NCBI GenBank assembly: GCA_036245525.1
Contig: BTPG01000003.1
Coordinates: 134,343,362 to 134,407,361 of the forward strand
Direction: 5' to 3'
Length of the DNA: 64,000 bases
Source: Semisulcospira habei
Taxonomy: Eukaryota; Mollusca; Gastropoda; Semisulcospiridae
The translations under genes were made by a program, and so were the position numbers. The notes below the pieces were generated by a model that had not been told where the DNA came from, ran no database searches, and worked only from the letters and a program-made list of their open reading frames with translations. Of this stretch, positions 45,891 through 57,332 are shown piece by piece (position 1 is the first letter of the stretch; each line of letters opens with the position of its first letter).

Positions 45891-46812
45891 ACTATCAAAA
45901 ATATATTACTCCCATATTGGCTACTGGAAAGGGAATACTGCAATAGAGAAATTACATGCTGCTGTGGGTGGAGATGTTACACTCGAACAAATAAAACAGT
46001 GGCTCAAAAGACGAGCAATTTGGCAAATATATTTACCTGCTTCCAAATAAATAACAAGACCTCATTTTGTAAATACTACCCCTAAAGACACTCATCAAAT
46101 GGATCTTCTGTTCCTACCACACGATACAATAAGAAAGAAACGATACAAGTATGCATTAACTGTTGTCGACATAGCTTCACGGTACAAGGATGTTGAACCC
46201 ATAACTGACAAAAATGCTGTAACAGTGGCCACTGCGTTAACACAAATATATAGTCGAGGGCCTTTAAAAAATCCTAGGCTTGTGCAAGTCGATGACGGAT
46301 CTGAATTTAAAGGTGCTGTTAATCAGCTATTTGCAAAGCATGGCGTGCTAGTGAGGCAAGGCATACCAGGTGTGCACAGCAATTGTTGAGAAATTTAACA
46401 AGCAATTATCATAGAGACTTTTTAGCTATCAGTATTCTAAGGAACTCATGCATGACGCTCGAAACACTGAGTGGGTTAAGAGATAGAAGCAATGAATAAT
46501 GAGGGCCGGATTAAACTTATTGATGTTATTAAATTAAAAACAATACCGTCATGGCCAGAAATAAAAACAACACCTCCAGACACAAGTTTGTTTACAAAAC
46601 AGGTGAGAAATTTGTATCAACCTGGTGAGGCCGAGAATGACGACAGGCGCAGGGCAACTGATTCAATTTGGTCTATGTCTGTTCACAATATAAAAAAATT
46701 AGTTCCTGGCACTAACACATCGATTTATTATCTATATGAGCCCGCCCCAAAGAGGGCATTTGTTTGAGAAGAATTACAGATTATTCCCCCAGACACTGTT
46801 ACGCATTTTTAA
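45871..46812 (+). pseudogene. Polinton retroviral-type integrase
   Basis: Catalyses insertion of the element DNA. The N-terminal part (YYSHIGYWKGNTAIEKLHAA, then WLKRRAIWQIYLPA) is the helical domain typical of Polinton integrases. The core follows: HQMDLLFLPHD with the first Asp, YALTVVDIASRYKDVEP, VQVDDGSEFKGAVN with the second Asp, and the catalytic Glu in IVEKFN at 46383-46400, but in another frame. The C-terminal domain (LYQPGEAENDDRRRATDSIW, PAPKRAFV) is present at 46610-46767. Breaks: in-frame TAA at 46048-46050, frameshift near 46370, further stops to about 46490, and TGA at 46768-46770. Start chosen at ATG 45871. The 3' end overlaps the convergent polymerase gene by 14 bp. Confidence 0.88.
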
Positions 46813-49800
46813 CCATTTTATCAACTAATTCATCGATTAGTTCATCAACCAGTTCATCAGCTATTTCTTCAGATAACTTAAGCGCATAATGCCCAGGTGC
46901 AAAAGCCTTTTCCTTAGTGTGAAACACTCGTTTTGTGTCTCCAACTGCAAGTGACTTCTTATGTGTTTGGATCATTTCAATATTGTGTCCATTTGACCTC
47001 AGTGTCTTGTTTGGATAATCAGGCATTAGTTTTCCATCTAATACTTGCTTGTAATGTTCATGTTGAATGTCTTTAATTTGTATCGCTGTTTTCTTGATAC
47101 CTTTGGCTTTTGACTGACTGCCTTTTTGGTGCAGTATAGAATACATTTTTGATCTCAGTCCAACGTACTCAACAATAGGCACACCATTTAGTTCATCTTT
47201 AAACTTATCAGGCACTTTCTTGTTTTGTGTGCTAAACAGTGGATGATCCTTAGGGTAGTCAGACGTGTCATACATATGTAACTCTGTTTTCATGTCTTCA
47301 TAAAAGTCTTCAGTAGGCACGTCAATGATCATAGAGTCGGTGTCAGTGTATAACAGACGGCACTCAGGATACTTTGGCTTAAAGTAATTATAGTAGAATT
47401 CAACCATCAGCAATTTTAATAACTCGAGTATTGTCATACCAATGAATACTGGCTTGTCCAGTTTGACAATCTTTCTTTTGAGTGACACTGCATACAATGA
47501 TGAATGAAACTCTTTGTACCCTGTGTACTGTGGCTTGCCTGTAAGTTTAATTGCACCCAATTCAGTTGTGACCAGTCTCACATCTTTGAGGTGATGAGGA
47601 TTTTCCATCGTCTTACCAAAACAGGCATTGTTCATAAGCTTAAAGAAGTCTTTGTCAAATGCAGTGTTGCCATCTCTTGCACGCAATGTTGTGTTTTTCA
47701 TTATGTAATCTTTCATGAAAGCACTTTGGTCAAATTGAATACCTCTGTGAACTTTCTTTAGTACTAACCCATGTCTGATGTAAAACTGTAACAAGCGATA
47801 GTGGCAAACGTAATTGAATTTGTCATTCAAATTTGGCACAAGTTTAGTGTCTTCTTTTTTCCCCATATACTCATTTTCTCAACTGTTAATGGATAATCAT
47901 TGTGGTAATCATGTAGGTGGTGTGGGTACTCCAGGTCAACTTCAAAGATCCAACCCTTTTTGTGATCCAGATCATAATTCATAATTTCGTTTGTTAATTT
48001 TGTTATATCACACTGTGACAAATCATGTAGACAAAAGTTTTTCAAGAGCAATAACTCACACATTGCAAATCCATAAAGGTTATTAGTGTCCAAGTACGTA
48101 ATGAATGACCTTGGCCTTGAGGGGTCAAAGTCATCAAGATATTTGTTGTTGGCTTTGGCATAGTTGTTTGCGGCTATACTAATGCCTCCTCTCAATCCAC
48201 GTTCCACCATTTCACCCATCGTACGATCAGACAACAGGTCTATAGATATCTTAGTGGATTTTAAAAATGCATCCCATGTCATGCCAGGACTAGTTATGTA
48301 GCAAGGAGGGTCAAGTCTGTAGTGTAACAAACCCTTTTCACGGTAACTTTCAAATATGTCTGCTAGCAAACAAACGTCAGCTTTCAAGTACTGGTCATGG
48401 TAGTCACCAATCGTTTCACACCCTAGTTTACCACATGCATCAAGAGCATGCTGGTAGTCAGAGTCAGAAATACCTTTGCCAATTAGTGTAGAATAAAATG
48501 CCTCTTTTGGTGGCAGTCTCCTTTCCTCAAACACAACCCAGTGATCAATGTACTCATATGGATAAACACCTTTTTGATCAACTTGGCTCAAAATATTTAC
48601 TTGTTATTGGATTCTCAGTCAGTCCTTCTGCCAGACTAGCAAGCCCTAAAGACAAATGTTGCATAGAGTCATAAAATGCTAATTTGTCCAACCTAAAAGT
48701 CAAGTATTTTTCAGTTGTCTGGGCGATACAACTAATTTTGTTGTAAGACTCGTCCACAGCCTGCATGATAATATGTGAATCATACCCCTTGAGATTGTGG
48801 AAAAAGATAGGCAACTTATATGCCTAGGGATCAATTTTTACTTTCAAGTTGCAGTCACTATGTGCAGCACCTCTGTAACGTCCAGTTATGTGGTCATGGT
48901 CGAGAACTTTATCACCCTTAAGAAGTTGTTCACAACCTCCCAGAGGTTGTTCACAAATCCAACAAATCTCCGCTGTATCAAAATTTAGTTTATCTTTTTC
49001 TGTCATCAACAAAGGCATCTGACAGTTTTCCAAATACTGTACTACCTGACTATACAGTTGTCTCATTTTTGTTAAAAACTCAGCTGCTGCATTTTCACCT
49101 CTATAGATAACAGGTTCTTCGTGCACACCGTCTGACCTAACAAGAATGTATCATAAAGAACACACCACTTGGTCACTCAACTTTATTGTCTTTGGTAATG
49201 ATTCTGGAACAGGACCATCATATGGAACAACCAGTGATTCAAAATCAGCATACACTACAAACGGCAGCTTTTGCTGATTCCCATGGTTTTTAAAACAAAC
49301 CTTGCTACCAGGATCTGGATACCTAAGTACTGTTTGAATGTCATCAGGTGACCTACAATGTTTAACATGTTTGTGTGCTACTTCAATAGAGGAAAACCTC
49401 TGTAAACAATTTTTACAAAATTCCTGTTTACACTTGTTTTTTGTTGTATGTCCATGAATTAGACATGACATACTCCTAATAATTGTGTAGTGAAAGTTAT
49501 CACGGGAACTTATTAATAAAAGGTCAACATGCTTATCTTCTGGCTGACCATAGGTGGGGGCAAGTGGTGATACTCTAATTGGTTCTAATTTGTTCTCAGA
49601 CTCATTATCCCATACATACACATTTACAGATATACCAGGATTTAGTTTTTCAAACAAGTCTATGTCCCCTACCTTAACAGGAAAATCTATACCACTGAAG
49701 TTCAGTTCGTTTTCAAATTTGGTATAGTTAGATACACGTTCAGGTCTTGTTTTTACAAAGTGTAGTTTGGCAAGAACACATCACATAAAACAGAAATTAT

Positions 49801-50254
49801 CATTGTTCTGAATATTGACTACAGCCTTTTTATTTACAACCTCAGTTGGCAGTGGCAACCATGATTTGCCTAAAATAGGATGATACCTTGACTGCTTTAG
49901 TTCCAGTTCATGTACACGACCTTCATGCCAACCAGACCCCTGCATTTTTGCTCTGTCAATTGCTTCAAGGAAGTCAGGCAACAGACTTTCTCTAAACACT
50001 TTTTCCAATTCCCTTCTTGAATTAACTGTGTGTTGTCTTGTCGAGATATATGATACAATCACTTCACCATCTACCCTGGTAAATTCTATGTTTGCAACAA
50101 TCTGAATCTTTACACTACCAGAAAGAAGATGATCTTGTATGACAGAAAAAGACCTTTCTATTGATTCATAGACACTGTAAATGTTTGATATAGGCAAGTC
50201 TGTTGTGTGAAACACGTTTCTTAAGCCTGATATGCTTTGGTCATTGTCCGTCAT
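46799..50254 (-). pseudogene. Polinton protein-primed family B DNA polymerase
   Basis: Replicates the element from protein-primed ends. Start at ATG 50254. In order: N-terminal domain (50254-49700); a Cys/His finger (EFCKNCLQRFSSIEVAHKHV, about 49425-49365); Exo I (FVVYADFESLV, about 49262-49230); an HNH-like insert (CWICEQPLGG, LDHDHITGRYRGAAHSDC, 48965-48850); Exo II (FFHNLKGYDSHII, about 48810-48770); polymerase motif A (YLDTNNLYGFAM, about 48095-48060); motif B (FFKLMNNACFGKTMEN, about 47650-47605); and motif C (YTDTDSMIIDV, about 47358-47325). Lesions: frameshifts near 49780, 48585 and 47850, TGA near 49152, TAG near 48825. About 1,150 codons, a normal size for the family. Confidence 0.92.
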
Positions 50255-50535
50255 TTTTATTTGTCCGACAAAATAATTAATAGAAAAAAATTACTGCTGG
50301 CTCTGTATGTTTAATACAATTTTATTAACTGTAACACATTCAATATGAACATTTAGTTTACATAGCTGTTTAAATATGTTATAACCCAGAGTATCAATCC
50401 AGCTGCAGCTTGCATCATTAACTTTAAGGGTATTTGTTCTATTATCAACAGTCATAAACTCCATGATTGAATGTTCATCAACATAATCCAAAGTTACATT
50501 ATATGACAAATATATCACCGCTGGTACTAAGAGTC

Positions 50536-50551
50536 TTATGTCAGGCTGTTT
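50536..50551. repeat. Target-site duplication of the inner LINE, left copy
   Basis: TTATGTCAGGCTGTTT, identical at 54046-54061. Confidence 0.92.
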
Positions 50552-51415
50552 ACTTACTTACTTACGCCTGTCACCCCTACCCGGGTATAGGCCATCGACG
50601 AGAGACCTCCAGCAACTCCTGTCCTGTGCTTCTCCTTCGATTCTACTCCAGGTGGTTCCCAGTCTCTTGATGTCTGCTTGGAGGTCTCAACACCAGGAGT
50701 TTCTCGGCCTACCTCTTTTCCTCTTTCCCTGGGGGTTCCATGACAATGCCTGCCTAGTGATACTGGAAGCTGGCTTTCTCAGACTGTGACCAATCCATCC
50801 CCATCTTCTTCGCCCAATTTCATTCTCTGCTGTTATCTGCTCTGTTCTCTCCCAGAGTCTGACGTTGCTGATCTTCTCTGGCCAGTGGATTTTCAAAATT
50901 CTTCTAAGGCAACTGTTCATGAAGGTCTGTACTCTGTTGACTGTGGTTTTTGTCAATCTCCATGTCTCTGCTCCATATAGGAGAACTGCTTTTACATCGG
51001 AGTTGAAAATTCGGACTTTGGTGTGTTGTGACAGCCAAGGATGGGCAAGTAGCGAGAGTAGCGACTACATTTTGTAGTTTCGCTACTATTTGGAGTAGTT
51101 TGTAACGATCCAAACTACATATTTTTAAAAAGTAGTTGTAAAGCGGCGAACTACTAATTTGTCAGTAGCGAAGTAGCGAAAATGTATCTTTCACTACGCT
51201 ACTTTCCTTGCCATGTGACTTGCCCATCCCTTTCAGCCAAGACGAAGCGACTGGCGAAATTGCTGTTTCGCGTGAGATTGATCACTCGCTCAGCGAACGG
51301 AAGCATGATTGTGATTGGCTGATAGCAATAGCAAGCCACGTGACTTTCAAAAGCGCGCGCCATTCATCTCAGTCTTTGTTCTTTAAATCAAGCACAGAAC
51401 CGCACAAATTTTTGA

Positions 51416-51533
51416 CCGCAGAAGATGGATTCCCACTTTGTTTGAACCGTATCTAGAATTTTTTCATCTCAAAGAAAAGGACAATGCATTTATATTCAAA
51501 TGCAAGTATGGATGCAAAGAGTACTCGCCTTAG
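51416..51533 (+). pseudogene. BED-type zinc finger remnant of hAT transposase
   Basis: In one frame the stretch reads RFPTLFEPYLEFFHLKEKDN followed by FIFKCKYGCKEYS, a Cys pair in the position of the first ligands of a BED finger. It is preceded by an acceptor-like 'tttttgaccgcag' and stops at the edge of the inner sequence at 51534. Short, so tentative. Confidence 0.4.
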
Positions 51534-51537
51534 AGCT

Positions 51538-52131
51538 GTTCTTAATTGGATGAACTTTTGATCGGCAAACCTAGATCGGAGAAGATCGGCAATCTTTTGG
51601 TTTGTTTCTTAATTGAGGTTGAACGAACCTAGGCGAACTTCAGCAAACCAGGTTTGCCATGGTTCTCTTTCTTAACTGAAGTGCTTGATTCGGCATACTT
51701 ACTGTCTGCGAGGGTGTTCAAAATGGCTGCCGCTTCACGATTTGAACGATGTTTGTTTTTGTACTCCTTGCAGTAGCGACCCCACAAACAGCGCCGCGCC
51801 TCCCACAAATCAATAAAAATAGGTCTTGTTCTTCGCACGAGTGAAATATCGCCGTTGGGCATAATTGTTTGTATCAGTGACTGTCTTCTTATCTCCATCG
51901 CAGAAGAGGGTAAACATTTTGACCAATCAGAGAAAAGGTTCACCTTGCTTTGCTCAAACACATTGTGCGAACCTTTTCCGACAGCAAACTATGGTTTGCC
52001 GAGGTTCGTGAACTACTTTGAACTAGGTTTGCCGTATCTTTAGATCATCCAATTAAGAACCAACCTGGTTCGTACGAGATCGTGAACTCTAGTTTATCAG
52101 AGTTAGCGAACTAAAGTTCGTTTGTTAAGAA
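51538..52131. mobile_element. Candidate innermost element with inverted repeats
   Basis: The left end GTTCTTAATTGGATGA is perfectly inverted at 52045-52060, and GTTCTTAA is again inverted at 52124-52131 (TTAAGAAC). Many 'ggcaaacc' / 'ggtttgcc' and 'gttcg' / 'cgaac' motifs repeat in both orientations. No clear target duplication. The exact boundary is open. Confidence 0.4.
51629..51961 (-). pseudogene. MADF (Myb/SANT-like) DNA-binding domain piece
   Basis: The minus strand reads ...RRTRPIFIDLWEARRCLWG, then EYKNKHRSNREAAAILNTLA. This is the start and second helix of a MADF domain (F-I-x-L-W-E...C-L-W...Y-K-N). Such domains occur in host regulators and in the second protein of PIF/Harbinger transposons. 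It sits between inverted repeats GTTCTTAATTGGATGA (51538-51553) and its complement (52045-52060), so it may be part of a small transposon inside the hAT element. Confidence 0.5.
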
Positions 52132-54045
52132 CATGCTAGGCTTCATCTCAAGGTTTGTTGACTTTTTGAGTTTTCCTATTTTGATTTTCTTACATTGCGA
52201 AATGCGTCCGGTTTTATTCAATCGGCATTCACCTGGGATGACAAAAGCTATATTAATTTATTTTCTTTACGGAAAGAATTCCATTTTCTTGTTTAGAGTG
52301 CTGAACAGGATATATAGCCTATAAAACATAATGGCGGCTTTCCCCGTATAAATCGGTTTTAAATTTAGTAGGGGAGTTGTCCGAATGAATGCCGATCTAT
52401 TGTCATCTATTACTAGTATTACAATGGCTGGGAACACAGCAGGTGAATCATCACTCATGCCCTTCGATCACTGTACTTTTTGATACCGAACAGAGCACAA
52501 AGCTTCGGAATTAATATATATTACAGAAAAGCCTAGAATAAATGCATGATGTTGGCAATGCCTGGCATACTTCATTTTTTTTTCCATTTATTTATTTTAC
52601 TTAGCTTAGTCTTTTTGAACAGTTACATTCTGACATTGTGATAAAACGTTTAGACCAAGTTGAATATGGATGGTCTTTGAAGGGGGTAAGTGGGAATAAA
52701 AATGATATTTGCTACGCCTATGTATGTTACAAATTTATGAACAAAACAAAGTGGGGAAAATCAAAAGAAAAATAGTGATAATAATAATAAATATATTCAT
52801 AATGATGAAAAAATAGGTAGGCCTAAGTATTGATAGCTATGATTATAATAATTTGAAATAATACTAAAGATATTGTATATTTAAGAAAAGGCTATTTTTG
52901 AATTTAAACTTGATTATTTACTTGAACTTCAAAATACTTATCAGTCCCAGTTGTGATTACAGTTTTTAAAAAAGTAGTCTGAAAAGTAGTTAGCTACTTT
53001 TTTTAAAGTAGCGTAAAAGTAGTGAACTACATTTCTTCAAAATGTAATTGTAAAGTAGCGAACTACTATTTTTTACAAATGTAACTGTAGTGTAGCGGAC
53101 TACTTTTTAAAAGTAGTTTGCCCATCCTTGGTGACAGCTCTCTGGAACTCCACACTTTTTTCAACTGGAGAAAGGCTGCTCTGGCTTTACTGATTCGTGC
53201 TCGGACATCTGCATCAGTGCCGCCTTTTTTGTCTATGATGCTCCCGAGATAGGTGAAGGACTCCACCTCCTCCAACGGGGTGCCAGCAAGCAAGACTGGT
53301 TCTTCCCTGGTTGCGTTCAGCCTCATTGTCTTTGTTTTCTGTTTGTGAATGGTGAGGCCCACTTGGGACGAGATGTCAGCAAGCCTCGTGGTCTTGTCCT
53401 GCATTTGTTGATGAGTGTGGGACAGTAATGCCACGTCGTCTGCAAAATCGAGGTCGTCAAGCTGTGTCCATAGTGTCCACTGTATTCCACTTCATCTGTG
53501 CTCTGTGGTCATCTTCATGACCCAGTCTATGGCCAGTAGGAAGAGGAACGGAGACAGCAGACACCCCTGCCTGACACCAGTTCTGACCTGGAGCTCTCTG
53601 GTGAACTGCCCTTCGTGGATTACGCGACATGTCATGCCATCATAGCTGCTCTTGATCAGGCGGACAAGCTTTGTGGGTACACCGTAGTGTGGTAGGAGTT
53701 TCCACAGAGTCTCTCGGTCCACGCTGTCAAATGCCTTCTCATAATCCACAAAGTTGACGTACAGCGGGGAGCTCCACTCCAGAGACTGTTCCACGATGAT
53801 GCGGAGAGTGGCGATCTGGTCTGTACATGATCAGTTCTTCCTGAATCCTGCTTGCTGGTCTCTCAGCTGGGGGTCAACGGAGCTCTCCATTCTCTCTAGG
53901 ATGATCCTGTTGAAGACCTTTCCTGGTACTGACAGCAAGGTGATTCCTCTGTAGTTGGAACACTAGCTGAGGTCGCCTTTCTTGGGAAGCTTGATTAAGT
54001 ACCCCTCCTTCCAGTCAGCTGGCATCACCTCCTCTTCCCAGATCT

Positions 54046-54061
54046 TTATGTCAGGCTGTTT
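54046..54061. repeat. Target-site duplication of the inner LINE, right copy
   Basis: TTATGTCAGGCTGTTT, identical to 50536-50551. Confidence 0.92.
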
Positions 54062-54159
54062 GGGAGATGTTATTAAGTCAGTAAAGTGTAGAACATCTCT
54101 GAAGCAGTCAGTAACATCAATAGCTTGCTCTGTTTGCGTGGTTTGTCCATCTGCCATTT

Positions 54160-54764
54160 TTATGGACAAAACAAAAGGCTAAATGAATTCACTAATCCAT
54201 ACCCTGTGGGCTGATCTGTCTTTAAAATAAGCTTTAGATGCTTAGTTGATTTCAGTTTGTTTTTTATGCCATCTCGTTCATGTTTATTTGGGATGACATC
54301 GTTTTCTCTGAGACAGTCTTCAAAGCTGTCATGATCCTTACAGTAAAACAAACAGATGAACTTTAACTGCTCACGAAAATCTTTCAGTACAGCATTATAT
54401 TTCTGAGTAAGAATCCATACACTGATGTTTGCATGTCTGCCACTAAAGGCCAGTTCTGCTAGTGTGTTGCTGAGCAATCATCAACAATAAACAAAGTTGA
54501 CTGTCCTTCAAATTGTTTGTAAAAATACTGCATGTAGTCGTTCAGTTTTTTCTCAGGGTCAACTAAATAAATGTTGTTGTCTGTCCAAATGAATAAACGG
54601 TTGTGATAAGCTTTGTTGTGTTTGATCGTTGGACAAAATATCACAATGTTTTCAAAATGACAGATGTACCTGGTTTGTAAGAGGTTAAGAACAAATTCAG
54701 TTTTTCCACAGCCTGTGGCCCCACAAAACAAACAACAGTGTGGGTCGAGTGTCATCAAGTTCAT
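54160..54764 (-). pseudogene. Polinton packaging ATPase (A32/FtsK-HerA type)
   Basis: Motor that drives genome packaging into capsids. About 200 codons from MNLMTLDPHCC. Walker A is LFCGATGCGKTEF (about 54745-54705). A region around VIFCPTIKHNKAYHNRL follows. Walker B is TLFIVDDCSA (about 54495-54470). Then come a sensor-like VWILTQKY and CLFYCKDHDSFEDC. One frameshift near 54470, directly after Walker B, separates the two halves. It starts 19 bp after the capsid gene and ends 2 bp before the next gene. Small size is normal for Polinton ATPases. Confidence 0.88.
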
Positions 54765-54783
54765 TTTAATACTAATTATAATT

Positions 54784-56066
54784 TTAATATATGTGTCCAC
54801 TAAGTCTGCTTTCTTGAATGTTCAGTTGTGCGTCATAAATCAGATACAAATATATATTTATTGCACCAGCTGTTTCAGTCTTTTTTTGTATTTGGATTGT
54901 AATTCCGTCACTACCATTTTCAACAGTACGACCTGACCCATGTAGGTAGTCGTCTTCTGTACTTTGCAGGTCTAGCCAAAGTGCATACTTGTCTGTCAGG
55001 TATTGAGCAATTCTTACGTCATACAGATGTAAATCTTTGCATGCCATGTTTGCAGGTTTTTCTCTAAGCCTTCTGCCTGCAAAATATTTTAGGATCTCGT
55101 CATAGTGCTGGTAAGGTAGCATACCCGAAGCATACACTTGATTAGGATGGTCTTCAATAGTACAAGACAAATGAGTAATCTTTGAATTGTAAAATTTTCT
55201 GAATCCCTTTGGTATGGACTTCCCGGTTCAACAAACAGCATAAGAATGCCTTTCAGTGACCTAGCAGGTGTGTTCAAGTTGATGTTCCACATTGGGTCGC
55301 TTTTGTCTTTATGAATCAAACTGTGTCTTATCACACGATCATAATAAATCGGCAGTTTTGACTGGTACTAATTTTGAATTAGAGTAGCTAGATGAGCATG
55401 TGTGACAATTTCATATTCCAAGGAAATATTAAAGATCTTGTATGTTGCGTCTGTGTCAGATGATTTTATAACTTTGGAGTAGTCATTGAAAATTAGTTCA
55501 AAACTCAGACGGTCATTTAGTGCTCCTTGATAATAAGGCAAATGCGCTGTTAGGATTTCAAATTCAAGTGGAATGCAAAATCTATTTCCATATGTTTCTG
55601 CAACAATAACGTCCTTGACTACTGTCGTTGATTTATCCCCTGCATTGATTCTGAGTTTGGCAACGTTATCAGCCTGTATGCCTTGGTAAATACGGTCCTC
55701 TCTTTCTTCTCTTGTAAGCCAAAGATCTTTGTAACAGTAGAATATGTCAGCATCGTCAAGACTAAACACTTCCTGCCCTTCAAATTTTTTTTTAATGGTC
55801 TTAATAATTGCTCTGCCAAGATTGTCAATTAGTGTTCTGTTTGCATCTGATTCTGATAAAAGTTCAATATTAAATGCAAGATGAGCAGTACCAGGAACAA
55901 TAACGTCACTGGGGCCTAAGTTAGGAAACTTGACAGTAAGGGTTTGGTTTTGATCTATGGTGCTAGCATTGTTTGTGATAACAATTGATTGTCTAATGCC
56001 CTTAACACCAAGAGGCTCACATAGTTTTATGTATGGGTCTAACTTTGATCCGAAGGACGATGTCAT
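54784..56066 (-). pseudogene. Polinton major capsid protein (double jelly roll type)
   Basis: About 427 codons from MTSSFGSKLDPYIKLCEPLG. Recognisable features are IRQSIVITNNASTIDQNQTL, DVIVPGTAHLAFNIELLSES, EGQEVFSLDDADIFYCYKDL, GNRFCIPLEFEILTAHLPYY, DRLSFELIFNDYSKVI, then in the second half TPARSLKGILMLF and LREKPANMACKDLHLYDVRI. This is the pattern of the hexon-like capsid protein of Polintons; the fold assignment rests on family knowledge. Lesions: TAG at 55368-55370 and a frameshift near 55185. Located next to the packaging ATPase, as expected. Divergent from the next gene with 45 bp between. Confidence 0.82.
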
Positions 56067-56111
56067 TTTATTATGCAAAAATCAAAAAAAAAAAAAAAAT
56101 TAATAAAAACA

Positions 56112-57332
56112 ATGGCAGCGGGAGGATTTGGTCATGAAGATTTTGAAATGTATGACATGAATGACTATGATACTAGTGCAACAGATATGACTGGAATGGT
56201 GAATACTTCTAGTGTGTATCATGAACTGCTAAAAGACAAAGTAAACTCATTTTATGATCATGTTGGTGACCACCCAGATGTAATAGATCCTAATCAGTTT
56301 GAACTTGACAAACGTCACTTATTTGTAAATACAGACAAAGGTAAAGTACAAGTAACTTATAAAAAAGATCCTGCAAAGTTTAGAGCTTTAAGTACAATCA
56401 AAACTGATGTTGGTGGTGAGGCAGCACTGCAGTGTTACCTCGGTGTTGGTAGTAAAAAGTTACCACCTCGACTTGCTAGTACCCTTCATGACGTACAAAC
56501 AAGGTTGCCAACTGGACAAGAAATTGAAATGACTGAAGTAACAAGACTTCCAGAAATAGCAGCCAAGGTAATACATGAAACTTCATTTACAGAAGGGCAA
56601 ATAAATGAGACAATAAATACAATGGGTGATTCTCCTTTGACAATGCGGGAAATTATGGGGTTGGATAAATCACTGAAGTCAATCAGAGGTGAGCTGGTGA
56701 ATAATGTAGCCAAACTAGGTGATCTTGATAAACACATAGAAAGAGAAAAGAAAAACTAGCTAAAGCTGATGATAAGAATTATGACACGAAATGAAAGAAA
56801 TATACAACACAGATTAAATGATTTGCAGATAGAAAGATCAGCGCGGCTGGAAGTAGTTAAAATTGGGAAAGAAAAACTGAAAACACAGGTCAACAGGATT
56901 AGAGAAACTATTCAGAAAATACTTCACGAAGACACAACTTTGGCTGAGAGATTAAAAACACTTTTCAGAGAGCAGGGTATCACTATTGCAAGTTTAATTA
57001 CTGCTCTTGGATTTATTATCAGTACTGTTGTGTTAGCTGTAGCCGGAGGCGGTGGTAGTCCAGCTCCACCGGCACCTCCAGCCCCAGCTCCAACTGACCC
57101 AAAAGATCTACAGGCATGGGTAAAAAAACAGCTGTCTCATATATCAGACTTACTTCAGAAATTAGCTGTAAAAGCAATGGATGCTTTACCTGGCATAATA
57201 GGGAGTGTTGTCAGTTGGCTGATAAGTACTGCAGGAAAGGTAGTAAGGTTTATGGCAGAGCATGTATGGGTCTTTTTGGTGACAGTAGGAGGGTTAATTA
57301 TAGGTTATTTAATGAAACAGGTAAAGAAGTAA
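56112..57332 (+). pseudogene. Polinton conserved protein with C-terminal membrane segments
   Basis: 406 codons, one in-frame TAG at 56757-56759. N-terminal acidic part (MAAGGFGHEDFEMYDMNDYD), then VYHELLKDKVNSFYDHVGDH, LGVGSKKLPPRLASTLHDVQ, a coiled coil (LNDLQIERSARLEVVKIGKE), then LAERLKTLFREQGITIASLI with a hydrophobic helix, an Ala/Pro linker (SPAPPAPPAPAPTDP), an amphipathic helix, ALPGIIGSVVSWLISTAGKV and a final membrane helix. I recognise this as a hallmark protein of invertebrate Polinton-like elements. The gene overlaps the convergent gene by 24 bp. A role in the virion or membrane contact is a guess. Confidence 0.72.

Larger units (their letters stand above)
51036..53130. mobile_element. 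hAT-type DNA transposon, 2,095 bp, non-autonomous
   Basis: TIRs CAAGGATGGGCAA / TTGCCCATCCTTG. 8-bp duplication GTGACAGC at 51028-51035 and 53131-53138; the related LINE at 38369-41291 has the site once (near 40805). Both subterminal regions (51045-51215, 52970-53118) are full of AGTAG / CTACT motifs, as expected of hAT transposase binding sites. No full transposase; only a BED-finger-like remnant is visible. Confidence 0.9.
50552..54045 (-). mobile_element. 5'-truncated LINE (same family as 38369-41291) inside the Polinton
   Basis: On the minus strand it starts within RT (IWEEEVMPADWKEGYLIKLP), continues with NFVDYEKAFDSVDRETLW, VRTGVRQGCLLSPFLFLLAI, LDFADDVALLSHT and VESFTYLGSIIDKKGGTD, and ends with [11 protein letters not shown] and a (GTAA)n tail at 50552-50566. 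16-bp TSD. A hAT-type element is inserted at 51036-53130. Without it the LINE is about 1.4 kb. Confidence 0.92.
50291..54157 (-). pseudogene. Polinton uncharacterised gene, split by a LINE
   Basis: The 5' part is 54157-54046 (MADGQTTQTEQAID, ..FRDVLHFTDLI..) and the 3' part 50551-50291 (IYLSYNVTLDYVDEHSIMEF, CVTVNKIVLNIQSQQ, stop TAA). They are separated by the insertion at 50552-54045 and a 16-bp duplication. Reading across the duplication stays in frame. Without the insert the protein would have roughly 120 residues with a mixed beta pattern. It starts 2 bp after the ATPase stop and ends 36 bp before the polymerase start, so it belongs to the minus-strand operon-like cluster. No function recognised. 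Confidence 0.7.

Noticed and set aside
51036..51233. Separate solo MITE at the left end of the hAT element
   Set aside because: A second TTGCCCATCCC motif at 51220-51230 mimics a right end, but no target duplication supports it; kept as part of the larger hAT element.
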